Translations under genes and position numbers: made by a program | DNA from: Herbiconiux oxytropis | Lineage (GTDB): Bacteria; Actinomycetota; Actinomycetes; Actinomycetales; Microbacteriaceae | Assembly (NCBI RefSeq): GCF_024979315.1 | Contig: NZ_JANLCK010000008.1 | Coordinates: 1 to 64,000 of the forward strand | Direction of reading: 5' to 3' | Length of the DNA stretch: 64,000 bases | Notes under the pieces: generated by a model | Seen by the model: only the letters and a program-made list of their open reading frames with translations | Told to the model about the DNA's origin: nothing | Database searches by the model: none | Shown here: positions 16,401 through 24,788 of the stretch, piece by piece | Numbering within the stretch: position 1 is the stretch's first letter | Layout of the letters: every line of letters starts with the position of its first letter

Positions 16401-17987
16401 GTGTTGATCGACGCCGGTAGTGAGAGGTCCGCCTCTGACGGGTCGGATCCCGGTGCCGTTCTCGAAGCCGCCATGCGGGCCGAGGAGTGGCCCCTCGTGA
16501 TCCGCATGCTCGACGAGCACTGGTCACTCCTCATCTCGACCCAGCCGGCCCTGCTCCGCGAGACGGTGCCGCGCCTTCCGCCGCACGTGCTCGCCGAGAA
16601 CCCGCGGCTGGTCCTCGCCGTGGAGTATCTGCGGAGGCTCTCCAACGACCGCACCACGACCCGCTTCCGCGGTTCGGCTCCGCCGGCCCCACCCGTGAGC
16701 CTCATGGACACGCTCGCGCAGCTCACCAGCCACGCGGCGGTGGCGAGGGCCGACGGGCGGCTCGCCGAGGCCGTGGCCGCCGTCGACGAGGCCAGGTCGA
16801 TCCTCGACGACAGCAACGCGAAGGCGCGCGACCAGCTCGCGCAGGGGCTGCCCGACCTCGAACTGCAGTGGGGGCTCGTGTGGGAGTACGCGGGAGACGC
16901 CGACCGCGCGGTGCAGGAGTACGTCGACTGCTTCGACGCCGCCCTCGTGGTCGGCAACACGATGATCGGAACCACCGCCGCCGCATCCGTCGCGTGGATC
17001 CACGCCCTCGCGGGCCGCGGCATCCAGGCCAGGCACTGGCTCGACCGCGTGACCGGCGACGAGGGTCAGTGGTGGTACCGCCGGGCCGTCATCCCGGCCC
17101 AGCTCGCACGGGCCCTCCTGCTCGTCGACGAGTTCCGCTTCGACGAGGCCCGCACGGTGCTCGCCGAGGTCGACCTCAAGGAGTACCCGGAGCGCTGGCC
17201 GTTCCAGAAGCTCCTGGCCGCCATGACCGCCACCGACCCCCTCGCGGCCTTCGAGCTCCTCACCCAGATCGACACGTCGTCGGCGGGCCTCCCGAGCAGG
17301 GTGATGAAGGAGGGCACGACGGGAGCGGTGGTCGCCATCGCACGCTCGTTCCTTCTCGCCACCTCGGGCCACGCCGTCGAGGCGCGCGCGGCGCTGCTGG
17401 CCCCGGACGCCGACCGCAGCACCCTGGCCGGCCAGATCCTGCTGTGCCTGCGCGCGGCCTCGGAGGCCCGTCTCGGCAACCACGTCACGGCGGCGCGCAT
17501 GGTCTCGCCCCTGCACGGCCGATCCATCTCGTCACCGCGCACGGCGATCGCCGTGCTGGCGATCATCGCAGCCCACGAACTCCACGACGGCGACGAGCGG
17601 CAGGCCGGCGAACGGTTCGCCATGGCGGCGAGCCTGGCCACCACCAACCGCTCCTTCTACGCGCTCAGCATCCTGCCCGGCGACGATCTCGCGAGGCTCG
17701 CCTCGCTGACCCCCGAGACCCTGCCCGCACCGGTGCTCGCCACTCTGCGCGCCCTCGCCCCGGCCGGCGATGTCGACCCCTTCGCGCGGTTGAGCGGCAA
17801 GGAGCGCGAGGTGCTCGCCACCGTGCTGGCCCTCGACAGCGTGGCGCGAGCCGCCGAGCGCCTCTTCGTCTCGACCAACACCGTGAAGACCCAGCTGCAG
17901 AGCATCTACCGCAAGACGGGGGTCAACTCCCGGGCCGAGCTCAGCGACCTCGCCACTCGTCACGGGATGCACCCGGGCTCGCAGTGA
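16401..17987 (+). CDS. LuxR-family regulator with TPR-like helical N-terminus
   Basis: 528 aa. A long all-helical region (about residues 15-440, Ala/Leu/Arg-rich repeats) precedes a C-terminal LuxR/GerE helix-turn-helix (about 458-525: LSGKEREVLATVL...AERLFVSTNTVKTQLQSIYRK). There is no Walker A, so it is not a full MalT/LAL regulator but resembles the C-terminal half of one. The start is a leaderless GTG. Target genes and signal are unknown. Confidence 0.85.
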   Translation: MLIDAGSERSASDGSDPGAVLEAAMRAEEWPLVIRMLDEHWSLLISTQPALLRETVPRLPPHVLAENPRLVLAVEYLRRLSNDRTTTRFRGSAPPAPPVSLMDTLAQLTSHAAVARADGRLAEAVAAVDEARSILDDSNAKARDQLAQGLPDLELQWGLVWEYAGDADRAVQEYVDCFDAALVVGNTMIGTTAAASVAWIHALAGRGIQARHWLDRVTGDEGQWWYRRAVIPAQLARALLLVDEFRFDEARTVLAEVDLKEYPERWPFQKLLAAMTATDPLAAFELLTQIDTSSAGLPSRVMKEGTTGAVVAIARSFLLATSGHAVEARAALLAPDADRSTLAGQILLCLRAASEARLGNHVTAARMVSPLHGRSISSPRTAIAVLAIIAAHELHDGDERQAGERFAMAASLATTNRSFYALSILPGDDLARLASLTPETLPAPVLATLRALAPAGDVDPFARLSGKEREVLATVLALDSVARAAERLFVSTNTVKTQLQSIYRKTGVNSRAELSDLATRHGMHPGSQ

Positions 17988-18017
17988 TGCAGGGAGCGCA
18001 GTGATCGCGGGCTGCGC

Positions 18018-18398
18018 TCAGAGCGCCTCGACATAGAGCCAGCGGCCGTCCTCCCGCACGAAGCGGCTGCGTTCGCGCACTTCGCCGCCGGGCGCGAAGC
18101 GGGCGCTGAACTCCACGACCCCCTCCGTGTCGAGCACGCCACCGGCGCTCCGGCCGAGGATGTCGAGGCGGTACCAGCGCACGTCGTCGTCGAGGTCGAG
18201 CGAGGCCGGGCGGGTGCTCGGATGCCAGCTCGCCAGCAGGTAGGCGGCATCGCCCACCGCGAAGGCCGAGTAGCGCGAGCGCATGAGCCGCTCCGCCGTG
18301 GGGGCGGTCGCCTCGCCCCGGTGGTACGGCGCACAGCACTCGCCGTAGGGCGATCCGCTCAGGCACGGGCACCGCACGGAATCGGCGATCGTCGTCAT
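18018..18398 (-). CDS. YchJ family protein (SEC-C motif)
   Basis: 126 aa. The N-terminal CPCLSGSPYGECCAPYH segment is the SEC-C zinc motif, followed by the YchJ domain (LMRSRYSAFAVGDAAYLLASWH). Role unknown; members are small cytosolic proteins. ATG 18398 is leaderless with GATAAT 6 nt upstream. It is divergent from the hydrolase gene, whose start is only 30 bp away. Confidence 0.88.
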   Translation of the reverse strand: MTTIADSVRCPCLSGSPYGECCAPYHRGEATAPTAERLMRSRYSAFAVGDAAYLLASWHPSTRPASLDLDDDVRWYRLDILGRSAGGVLDTEGVVEFSARFAPGGEVRERSRFVREDGRWLYVEAL

Positions 18399-18427
18399 GC
18401 GCCCATTATCGAGCCTAGGCTTGGCGC

Positions 18428-19387
18428 GTGGTGGAGACGGGGACCGGTGCGGCGGTGCAGACGGGTGCCCGGGCCGCGGCGCAGACGGGTGTGCTCGAGC
18501 GGCCCGACGGCGTGCGCATCGCGTGGGAGTCCATCCCACCGGCGGTCCCGCAGCCGGCAGCGCCGCCCACGGTGCTGCTCGTGCACGGCTTCGCCTCGAG
18601 CCGCTCGGGCAACTGGCTGCGCACGCGCTGGGCCGAGCCGCTCACCGAGGCCGGGTTCCGGATGCTGACCCTCGACCTGCGCGGCCACGGCGAGAGCTCG
18701 AAGCCGCGAACCCTCGCCGCCTACGCGCTGCCCCGCTTCCGTGACGACCTGCTCGCCGTGCTCGACGCAGCCGGAGCGCCCTCGGCGCACGTGATCGGCT
18801 ACTCGCTCGGCGCGCGCCTGGCCTGGGACCTCGCCCTCCGCCATCCGCACCGCGTGCTCTCGCTCGTGCTCGGCGGTGCTCCCGTGCAGGGCTCCTTCGC
18901 CGGTTTCGACCACACCGCGGCGCTCGCCGTGCTCGCGGGGCCGCGAGACCTGGCGGGTGCTGCGGATCCCGGCACGCTCGATCCGGAGACCGCCCGCTAC
19001 CTGCGGATGGCGGCGACGGTCGCCGGCAACGACCCGCACGCGCTCGTGCGCCTCGCCGAGGCCGTGCGCCGGAGCCCGTTCGTGCCGGAAGCCCGCGTTC
19101 CCGCCCAGCCGATGCTGTTCGTCACGGGCGCCGACGACGGCATCGCTCCCGCGGTGCGCGCCCTGGCGGAGCGGCTCCCGCACGCCACGGCGCTCGAGCT
19201 CCCCGGCCGCGACCATGTGAGCGCCGTCACCTCGCGGGTGTTCAAGCAGGCGGCGGTGGAGTTCCTGCAGGCCCCGTCACGGCAGCTCGCCGCTTCGCCC
19301 GGCGCTGCACCACCTGGATCGGTCCGAGCAGCAGCAGGAGGAAGAGCGAGTACAGCCCGAGATCCGGGACGATCTGGGAGACGATGA
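18428..19387 (+). CDS. Alpha/beta hydrolase
   Basis: 319 aa. An oxyanion-region VLLVHGFAS, the nucleophile elbow GYSLGA (near residue 124-129), acid GADDG and catalytic His in GRDHVSAV define an alpha/beta hydrolase fold of unknown substrate. Leaderless GTG start: TAGGCT lies 6 nt upstream. The last ~35 residues (Ala/Gly/Arg-rich) lie opposite the 3' end of the TMEM175 gene and look like run-on sequence with no fold. Confidence 0.85.
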   Translation: MVETGTGAAVQTGARAAAQTGVLERPDGVRIAWESIPPAVPQPAAPPTVLLVHGFASSRSGNWLRTRWAEPLTEAGFRMLTLDLRGHGESSKPRTLAAYALPRFRDDLLAVLDAAGAPSAHVIGYSLGARLAWDLALRHPHRVLSLVLGGAPVQGSFAGFDHTAALAVLAGPRDLAGAADPGTLDPETARYLRMAATVAGNDPHALVRLAEAVRRSPFVPEARVPAQPMLFVTGADDGIAPAVRALAERLPHATALELPGRDHVSAVTSRVFKQAAVEFLQAPSRQLAASPGAAPPGSVRAAAGGRASTARDPGRSGRR

Positions 19388-19886
19388 GCGCGGTCGTGAG
19401 CATGGCCAGCGCGATCAGCGACGGCACCAGGGTGAGGGTGCCCCGCACCTCGGGAGCCTGCAGCTCGGGATGCCTCATGACGATCCACTGCGACAGGCAC
19501 GCCGTGGCGCTCGTGAGCACCATCGTGCCGATGTAGAGCAGCACGGTCGCCTGCGAGGTGTTGCCTCCCTGCGCCATGAGCTCGGTGGGGAACGGCAGGA
19601 ACACGATCGTGAGCAGCCAGAAGAGGTTGACCCAGAGCAGCGCCGAGTTGTAGCCGATGTACTGCTCGAAGGAGCGGTGGTGGGCCAGCCAGAAGCGGCC
19701 GATCACCGCGAAGCTGACGACGAACACCAACAGGCTCGCGCCGTCGCGCTCGATCAGCTCGGCGAGATCGACCGTCGCCAGGTCCTTCGCGCTGTCGACG
19801 AGGGGCAGGATGAGCAGGGTGATCGCGATCGCGACGACGGCGTCGCTGAAGTTGACCAGCCGGTCGAATCCGCGCTCCGTGTGCAT
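19242..19886 (-). CDS. TMEM175 family potassium channel
   Basis: 214 aa. RLVNFSDAVVAIAITLLILPL at the N-terminus carries the FSD motif of bacterial TMEM175 channels (DUF1211), and about six hydrophobic segments follow. Bacterial forms are tetrameric K+-permeable channels. ATG 19886 is leaderless with GATAAT 6 nt upstream. The 3' end overlaps the convergent hydrolase gene by 146 nt. Confidence 0.87.
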   Translation of the reverse strand: MHTERGFDRLVNFSDAVVAIAITLLILPLVDSAKDLATVDLAELIERDGASLLVFVVSFAVIGRFWLAHHRSFEQYIGYNSALLWVNLFWLLTIVFLPFPTELMAQGGNTSQATVLLYIGTMVLTSATACLSQWIVMRHPELQAPEVRGTLTLVPSLIALAMLTTALIVSQIVPDLGLYSLFLLLLLGPIQVVQRRAKRRAAVTGPAGTPPPPA

Positions 19887-19940
19887 CTGCCCATTATCGC
19901 CAGGCGCGCGGGAATGCCCGAGCACCTCGAGGCGTTGCAC

Positions 19941-19961
19941 GCTAAAGTATTTAGCAGGGGG
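19941..19961 (+). promoter_or_regulatory. Palindromic operator/promoter and ribosome site of the MFS gene
   Basis: GCTAAAGTATTTAGC (19941-19955) is a perfect 6-bp inverted repeat with a 3-bp spacer and contains TAAAGT, a possible -10. AGGGGG (19956-19961), a strong Shine-Dalgarno, follows at once. The canonical first start (GTG 20099) is far downstream. Confidence 0.55.
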
Positions 19962-20098
19962 TAACCATCTCAGACCGCAACAGTGATGACCGGAACAGCG
20001 AGCACCGCACCATAGAGCTGGGTGTCGACACGGCAGCCACGCCCTGGCTGACCGATGCTCAGCGAGCGCGCCTGCGCCGCCCCATCAGCCAGCGCGGC

Positions 20099-21526
20099 GT
20101 GGTCTTCACGCTCGCCTTCACGGGTCTCGTCACCGCGTTCATGATGACGCTGCTCACCCCGCTCGTGCCCTCCCTCCCCGCCATCTTGAACGTCTCGGCC
20201 GAGGACTCCCAGTGGGCGGTCACGGTCACCCTGCTCGCGGCGGCGGTCGCCACGCCCATCGCGGGCCGGCTCGGCGATCTCTACGGCAAGCGCCGCATGG
20301 TGCTCATCCTCCTCGTCCTCGTGCTCGCGGGCTCGGTGGTCGCCTTCTTCGCCGACGGGCTGCTCCCGCTGATCGTCGGCCGCGCGCTGCAGGGGGCGGG
20401 CATCGGCGTGATCCCGCTCGGCATCAGCATCCTGCGCGACGTGCTGCACCGCGATCGCCTCGGCGGCGCCGTGGCACTCGTGAGCGCCACCCTCGGCGTG
20501 GGCGGTGCGGTGGGCCTGCCGGTGGCGGCCGCCATCTCGCAGTACCTCGACTGGCACTTCCTGTTCGTGCTCTCGGGACTGCTCGCGGCCGTGGGCTTCG
20601 TGCTCGTGCTCGTGTTCATCCCGGTCAGCACCCTGCGCGCCTCCGGCACCTTCGACGTGCTCGGCGCGATCGGACTCGGGGTGGCGCTCGTGGGCATCCT
20701 CCTCGGCATCTCCAAAGGCAACAGCTGGGGCTGGGACAGCCCCCTGACACTCGGCTGCCTGGGTGGTGGTCTGCTGGTGCTCCTCGCTTGGGGCGTGTTC
20801 GAACGGCGCATCTCCAGCCCCTTGATCGACCTGCGCGTCGCAGCCCGGCGCACGGTCCTGCTGACCAACCTCGCCTCCGTGACGGTGGGCTTCGCCTTCT
20901 TCGCGAGCACCGTGGTGCTGCCGCAGCTGCTCGAGGCGCCGCCGGAGACCGGAGTGGGACTCGGGCAGCCGATGCTCGTGGCGAGCCTGTGCCTCATGCC
21001 CTCCGGGCTCGTGATGTGGGCGATGTCACCCCTCGCCACGCGCCTCACCCGCGCGCGAGGCGCCCGCACGAGCCTCGTGCTCGGCATCGCGGTGATCGCG
21101 GTGGCCTACCTCATCGCGGTGTTCCTGATGACCGAGATCTGGCACATGGTGCTCATCGCCACGGCCGTCGGCGCGGGGGTCGGCTTCGCCTACGCGGCCA
21201 TGCCGACCCTCATCATGGCGGCCGTGCCCGCCACCGAGACCGCCGCGTCGAACAGCCTCAACTCGGTCATGCGCACGCTCGGCTCCACGCTCGCGAGTGC
21301 TGTGCTCGGAGTCGTGCTCGCCTCGCACCTGATCGGTTCGGGCGAGACCGCCACGCCGAGCTCAGACGGGTTCCAGCTCGCCTTCATCATCTCGGGGGCG
21401 GCCGCCGTGGCCGGCGTGCTGATCGCCGTGTTCATCCCACGTCATCACCGCGCCTACACCAAGGCGAGCCTCCCGGATGCGGACGACACCCGGGCTGCCG
21501 ACCTCTCAAAGGCCGGCGACCGCTAG
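20099..21526 (+). CDS. MFS transporter (drug:H+ antiporter type)
   Basis: 475 aa from GTG 20099. Motif A is GRLGDLYGKRRM near residue 57, and about 13-14 membrane segments follow, as in DHA2-type efflux pumps. The same frame is open back to 19955 and encodes a plausible 44-residue cytoplasmic N-terminus (ending RARLRRPISQRG) just before membrane segment 1. No ATG, GTG or TTG lies there; an ATC at 19967 sits 5 nt after AGGGGG. The true start may be that ATC (519 aa). The TAG stop lies in CTAG, which also provides the stop of the convergent epimerase gene. Confidence 0.85.
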   Translation: MVFTLAFTGLVTAFMMTLLTPLVPSLPAILNVSAEDSQWAVTVTLLAAAVATPIAGRLGDLYGKRRMVLILLVLVLAGSVVAFFADGLLPLIVGRALQGAGIGVIPLGISILRDVLHRDRLGGAVALVSATLGVGGAVGLPVAAAISQYLDWHFLFVLSGLLAAVGFVLVLVFIPVSTLRASGTFDVLGAIGLGVALVGILLGISKGNSWGWDSPLTLGCLGGGLLVLLAWGVFERRISSPLIDLRVAARRTVLLTNLASVTVGFAFFASTVVLPQLLEAPPETGVGLGQPMLVASLCLMPSGLVMWAMSPLATRLTRARGARTSLVLGIAVIAVAYLIAVFLMTEIWHMVLIATAVGAGVGFAYAAMPTLIMAAVPATETAASNSLNSVMRTLGSTLASAVLGVVLASHLIGSGETATPSSDGFQLAFIISGAAAVAGVLIAVFIPRHHRAYTKASLPDADDTRAADLSKAGDR

Positions 21527-22458
21527 ACCGCCGCGATCCGCCAGGAGGCGGTGGTGCTGCCGCCGACCGGGATGACGATGAGGTCGAGCCCCGAGTTGAA
21601 CGCATCCGGAGCGCACGTCATCGGCTCCACTGCGAGCCCCAGGCGGGGCCGCACCGGATCGGAGTCCGCCGTGTGGATCTGCACCCAGCCGCACTCGCGG
21701 CCGAAGGTCACCTGCACGCCCGTGCCACCCGGATCCGTCACCGTCACGGTCGCGGTGCCCTCGGCATCCCGGCGCCGGTCGAGCCCCGTGAACGCGTGGT
21801 CGATGGCGGTGTCGCCGAGCGGGCGGGGCTCCCGGAAGTCGAAGGCGCCGCCCTCGTCGACCTCGACGCTCGTGACCTGGAGGGGGATGAGGCGGTCGGG
21901 AGTCACGGCGAGCACGTCGTCGGCGGGCAGCGACAGCGTCCACTCCTCGAGCGGTGCGGGGCCGGCCACGAGGTACGGATGCGGCCCGGTCCCGTACGGG
22001 GCGGGCTCCCGGCCGGTGTTCGTGGCCGTCACGGTCTGCTGCAGTCCCTCGTCGTCGAGGCGGTAGGTCACCTCGAGCGCGATCCGGTGCGGGTAGCCGG
22101 CCTGGGCCGGGACGACGGCGGCGAAGACGACCTCGTCGACCTCGCGGCTCACGACCTCGTAGTCGAGCCAGCAGGCGAGGCCGTGCAGCGCATGGCCGCG
22201 GTCGGGCTCGGTGATCGAGAGCTGCCGCTCGGCGCCGGCGAACGAGTAGCGGCCGTCGACCACGCGGTTCGGCCACGGCGCGAGGGTCACACCGCGGTAG
22301 GCGGGGCGCACCTCGTCGGCGTCGAAGGGCACCACCAGGTCGCGGGCCTCGTGCTGCAGCACGCGCAGGCTCGCGCCGACACTCGCGAGCGAGGCGCGGT
22401 AGGCGCCGTGCTCGAGGTCGACACGGGTGCCGGAGAGGGGGTGGGCGGATGCGGTCAC
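21523..22458 (-). CDS. Aldose 1-epimerase family protein
   Basis: 311 aa. The galactose mutarotase-like beta-sandwich is indicated by APWPNRVVDGRYSF, HALHGLACW (active-site His) and PHPYLV (second His). It interconverts sugar anomers; the substrate is unknown. GTG 22458 is chosen because GAAGGAG lies 6 nt upstream and the fold begins at once; the frame is open a further 42 codons. Convergent with the MFS gene, sharing a CTAG stop. Confidence 0.88.
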   Translation of the reverse strand: MTASAHPLSGTRVDLEHGAYRASLASVGASLRVLQHEARDLVVPFDADEVRPAYRGVTLAPWPNRVVDGRYSFAGAERQLSITEPDRGHALHGLACWLDYEVVSREVDEVVFAAVVPAQAGYPHRIALEVTYRLDDEGLQQTVTATNTGREPAPYGTGPHPYLVAGPAPLEEWTLSLPADDVLAVTPDRLIPLQVTSVEVDEGGAFDFREPRPLGDTAIDHAFTGLDRRRDAEGTATVTVTDPGGTGVQVTFGRECGWVQIHTADSDPVRPRLGLAVEPMTCAPDAFNSGLDLIVIPVGGSTTASWRIAAV

Positions 22459-22586
22459 GTCGGCTCCTTCGGGGGCGGTTCGCCTCCACGCTAGCGGCTC
22501 GCCAGGCCGCCGCGGTTCCTGGCCGTCGGGAGGCCGTCGCGGTAGCCTGAATAGGTCCTGGACGCCGCAGAGAAGAGGAATCACTC

Positions 22587-23015
22587 ATGACCGACGAGAA
22601 CAAGCCCCCGGTTCCGCCGCAGTACCAAGCCGCGCCGCCCGTGAACCAGTACCCGCAGGGTGGCCAGCAGGGTTACGGCCAGCAGGGCTACGGCCAGCAG
22701 CCCGCCACCGTGCCAGGCAAGACGCTCGGCCTCGTCGGCATGATCATCTCGATCGTGTCGTTCTTCATCGTGCCGTTCATCGGCCACATCGCCGGCATCA
22801 TCGTCAGTGCCATCGCCAAGTCGCAGTCGAAGAAGGGCGGAGTCGAGAAGAACACCCCCGCCACGGTCGGCATCGTGCTGGGTGTGATCGGCGTCGTGCT
22901 CAGCATCATCGGCATCATCATCTTCGTCGTGGTGATCGCCGCCGTGGTCGGCCAGTGCGGCGACCTCGGCCCGGGCACCCACGTCATCGACGGAGTCACC
23001 TACACCTGCAGCTGA
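22587..23015 (+). CDS. DUF4190-type small membrane protein
   Basis: 142 aa. A Pro/Gln/Gly/Tyr-rich N-terminus with 18-bp repeats (GQQGYGQQGYGQQ) is followed by two hydrophobic segments (about 45-70 and 90-120) and a short Cys-containing tail (GQCGDLGPG...YTCS). This matches DUF4190 domain proteins of actinobacteria, function unknown. GAAGAGG precedes the ATG. Confidence 0.8.
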   Translation: MTDENKPPVPPQYQAAPPVNQYPQGGQQGYGQQGYGQQPATVPGKTLGLVGMIISIVSFFIVPFIGHIAGIIVSAIAKSQSKKGGVEKNTPATVGIVLGVIGVVLSIIGIIIFVVVIAAVVGQCGDLGPGTHVIDGVTYTCS

Positions 23016-23032
23016 TAGCGCACCGAGCCGCC

Positions 23033-23078
23033 CGGGCCCGCATCCCACGTCACATTCAGACGCACGGATGCGGGCCCG
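23033..23078. terminator. Long hairpin between the DUF4190 gene and cysK
   Basis: 13-bp perfect arms (CGGGCCCGCATCC at 23033-23045 and complement at 23066-23078) around a 20-nt loop that contains ACGTCACATT. No T-tract. Directly after it, TATTGT (23082-23087) is a possible cysK -10. Confidence 0.65.
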
Positions 23079-23126
23079 AACTATTGTGGAAGGCGTACGC
23101 CCACCACTCGAGAAGGATCCGCTCCC

Positions 23127-24065
23127 ATGGCAGCTCGCATCTACGACGACGTCACCGCTCTGGTCGGCCGCACGCCCCTCGTGCGCATCAACCGTCTCGC
23201 CGAGGGGGCCGGAGCCACGGTTCTCGGCAAGCTCGAGTTCTACAACCCCGCCAACAGCGTGAAGGACCGCATCGGCGTGGCCATCGTCGACGCGGCCGAG
23301 AAGTCGGGCGAGCTGCGGCCAGGCGGCACCATCGTGGAAGGCACGAGCGGCAACACCGGCATCGCGCTCGCGATGGTCGGCGCCGCCCGCGGCTACAAGG
23401 TCGTCCTCACCATGCCCGAGACCGCGTCGGCCGAGCGCCGTGTGGTGATGCGCGCCTACGGCGCCGAGCTCGTGCTGACCCCGGGCTCCGAGGGCATCAA
23501 GGGCGCTCTCGCCAAGGCCGACGAGATCGTGGCCTCGACTCCCGGCGCCATCCTCGCCCGGCAGTTCGAGAACGAGGCGAACCCCGCCGTGCACCGCGCC
23601 ACGACGGCCGAGGAGATCTGGGCCGACACCGACGGCGCGGTCGACATCTTCGTGGCCGGCATCGGCACGGGCGGCACCATCACGGGCGTCGGCCAGGTGC
23701 TGAAGGAGCGGAAGCCCGGCGTGCAGGTCGTCGGCGTCGAGCCGCTCGACTCGCCGCTGCTCACCCAGGGGGTCGCGGGCCCCCACAAGATCCAGGGTAT
23801 CGGCGCCAACATCGTGCCGCCCATCCTCGACCGCGAGGTCTACGACGAGATCATCGACGTGAGCCTCGACGACTCGCTCGACACCGCCCGCCGTCTCGCG
23901 AGCGAGGAGGGCATCATGGCCGGGATCTCCTCCGGCGCCATCCTGTGGGCCGCCATCGAGGTCGCGAAGCGCCCGGAGAACGCCGGCAAGACGGTCGTCG
24001 CCGTGGTGTGCGACCTGGGTGAGCGCTACATCTCGACCCCGCTGTGGGCGGGGCTCGCCGACTGA
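23127..24065 (+). CDS. cysK: Cysteine synthase A (O-acetylserine sulfhydrylase)
   Basis: 312 aa, PLP fold type [11 protein letters not shown] holds the cofactor lysine (Lys46), and EGTSGNTG near residues 71-78 binds the substrate carboxylate and phosphate. It makes cysteine from O-acetylserine and sulfide. Followed 30 nt later by cysE, which makes its substrate, so both are one transcription unit. GAAGGA lies about 10 nt upstream of the ATG. Confidence 0.96.
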   Translation: MAARIYDDVTALVGRTPLVRINRLAEGAGATVLGKLEFYNPANSVKDRIGVAIVDAAEKSGELRPGGTIVEGTSGNTGIALAMVGAARGYKVVLTMPETASAERRVVMRAYGAELVLTPGSEGIKGALAKADEIVASTPGAILARQFENEANPAVHRATTAEEIWADTDGAVDIFVAGIGTGGTITGVGQVLKERKPGVQVVGVEPLDSPLLTQGVAGPHKIQGIGANIVPPILDREVYDEIIDVSLDDSLDTARRLASEEGIMAGISSGAILWAAIEVAKRPENAGKTVVAVVCDLGERYISTPLWAGLAD

Positions 24066-24095
24066 GCCGGGCGCTGTGCAGCTGACGGTGAGCGC

Positions 24096-24728
24096 GTGAG
24101 CGCGCTGCGGCGGATCGTGCGGCGCGTCCGCGAGGACGTTCGTGCCGCCCGCGAGCACGATCCCGCCGCCAGGAGCTCCCTCGAGATCGTGCTCGGCTAC
24201 CCCGGCGTGCACGCGGTCTGGATGCACCGCATCGCCCACCGCTGGTGGCGGAGCCCTGGCCTCGCTCTTCCCGCGCGCCTGCTCTCGCAGGTCGCACGGT
24301 TCCTCACCGGTGTCGAGATCCACCCCGGTGCCCGGATCGGCCGCCGCCTCTTCATCGACCACGGCATGGGAGTGGTGATCGGCGAGACCGCGGTCATCGG
24401 CGACGACGTCATGCTCTACCACGGGGTGACCCTCGGCGGCCGCAGCACCCGGCGCGAGAAGCGGCACCCCACTCTCGGCGACCGCGTGGTGGTGGGAGCC
24501 GGGGCCACCATCCTCGGCCCCGTCGTGATCGGCGCCGATGCGAGCGTGGGCGCCGGCGCGGTCGTGGTGAAGGATGCGCGGCCGGGTGCCGTGCTCGTCG
24601 GCATCCCCGCCCGGGACATCACCCACCTGCCGGCCCATTCGGCCGAGTCCAGCCCCGAATCGCAGCCGCCTCGCCGCGAGTCCCTCACCGATCCGGCCTT
24701 CTACCTCGATCCGGCGATCTACATCTGA
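24096..24728 (+). CDS. cysE: Serine O-acetyltransferase
   Basis: 210 aa. Short actinobacterial form: an N-terminal helical part ([17 protein letters not shown]) and a left-handed beta-helix of hexapeptide repeats ([23 protein letters not shown]...). It acetylates serine for CysK. Begins with GTG 24096. The C-terminus ends in Ile (AIYI), consistent with the CysE tail that inserts into the CysK active site to form the cysteine synthase complex. Confidence 0.95.
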   Translation: MSALRRIVRRVREDVRAAREHDPAARSSLEIVLGYPGVHAVWMHRIAHRWWRSPGLALPARLLSQVARFLTGVEIHPGARIGRRLFIDHGMGVVIGETAVIGDDVMLYHGVTLGGRSTRREKRHPTLGDRVVVGAGATILGPVVIGADASVGAGAVVVKDARPGAVLVGIPARDITHLPAHSAESSPESQPPRRESLTDPAFYLDPAIYI

Positions 24729-24763
24729 CGCTTCCGTCAGCCTGCCATCGACCGGTGTCGGGG

Positions 24764-24788
24764 GTCATGTGTACGCTGTTCACATGAC
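24764..24788 (+). promoter_or_regulatory. Palindrome spanning promoter and start codon of the MFS gene
   Basis: GTCATGTG (24764-24771) and CACATGAC (24781-24788) are perfect inverted 8-mers. The 9 nt between them include the last five bases of the -10 TACGCT (24772-24777), and the start ATG lies in the right arm. A repressor bound here would block a leaderless promoter. Confidence 0.55.
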
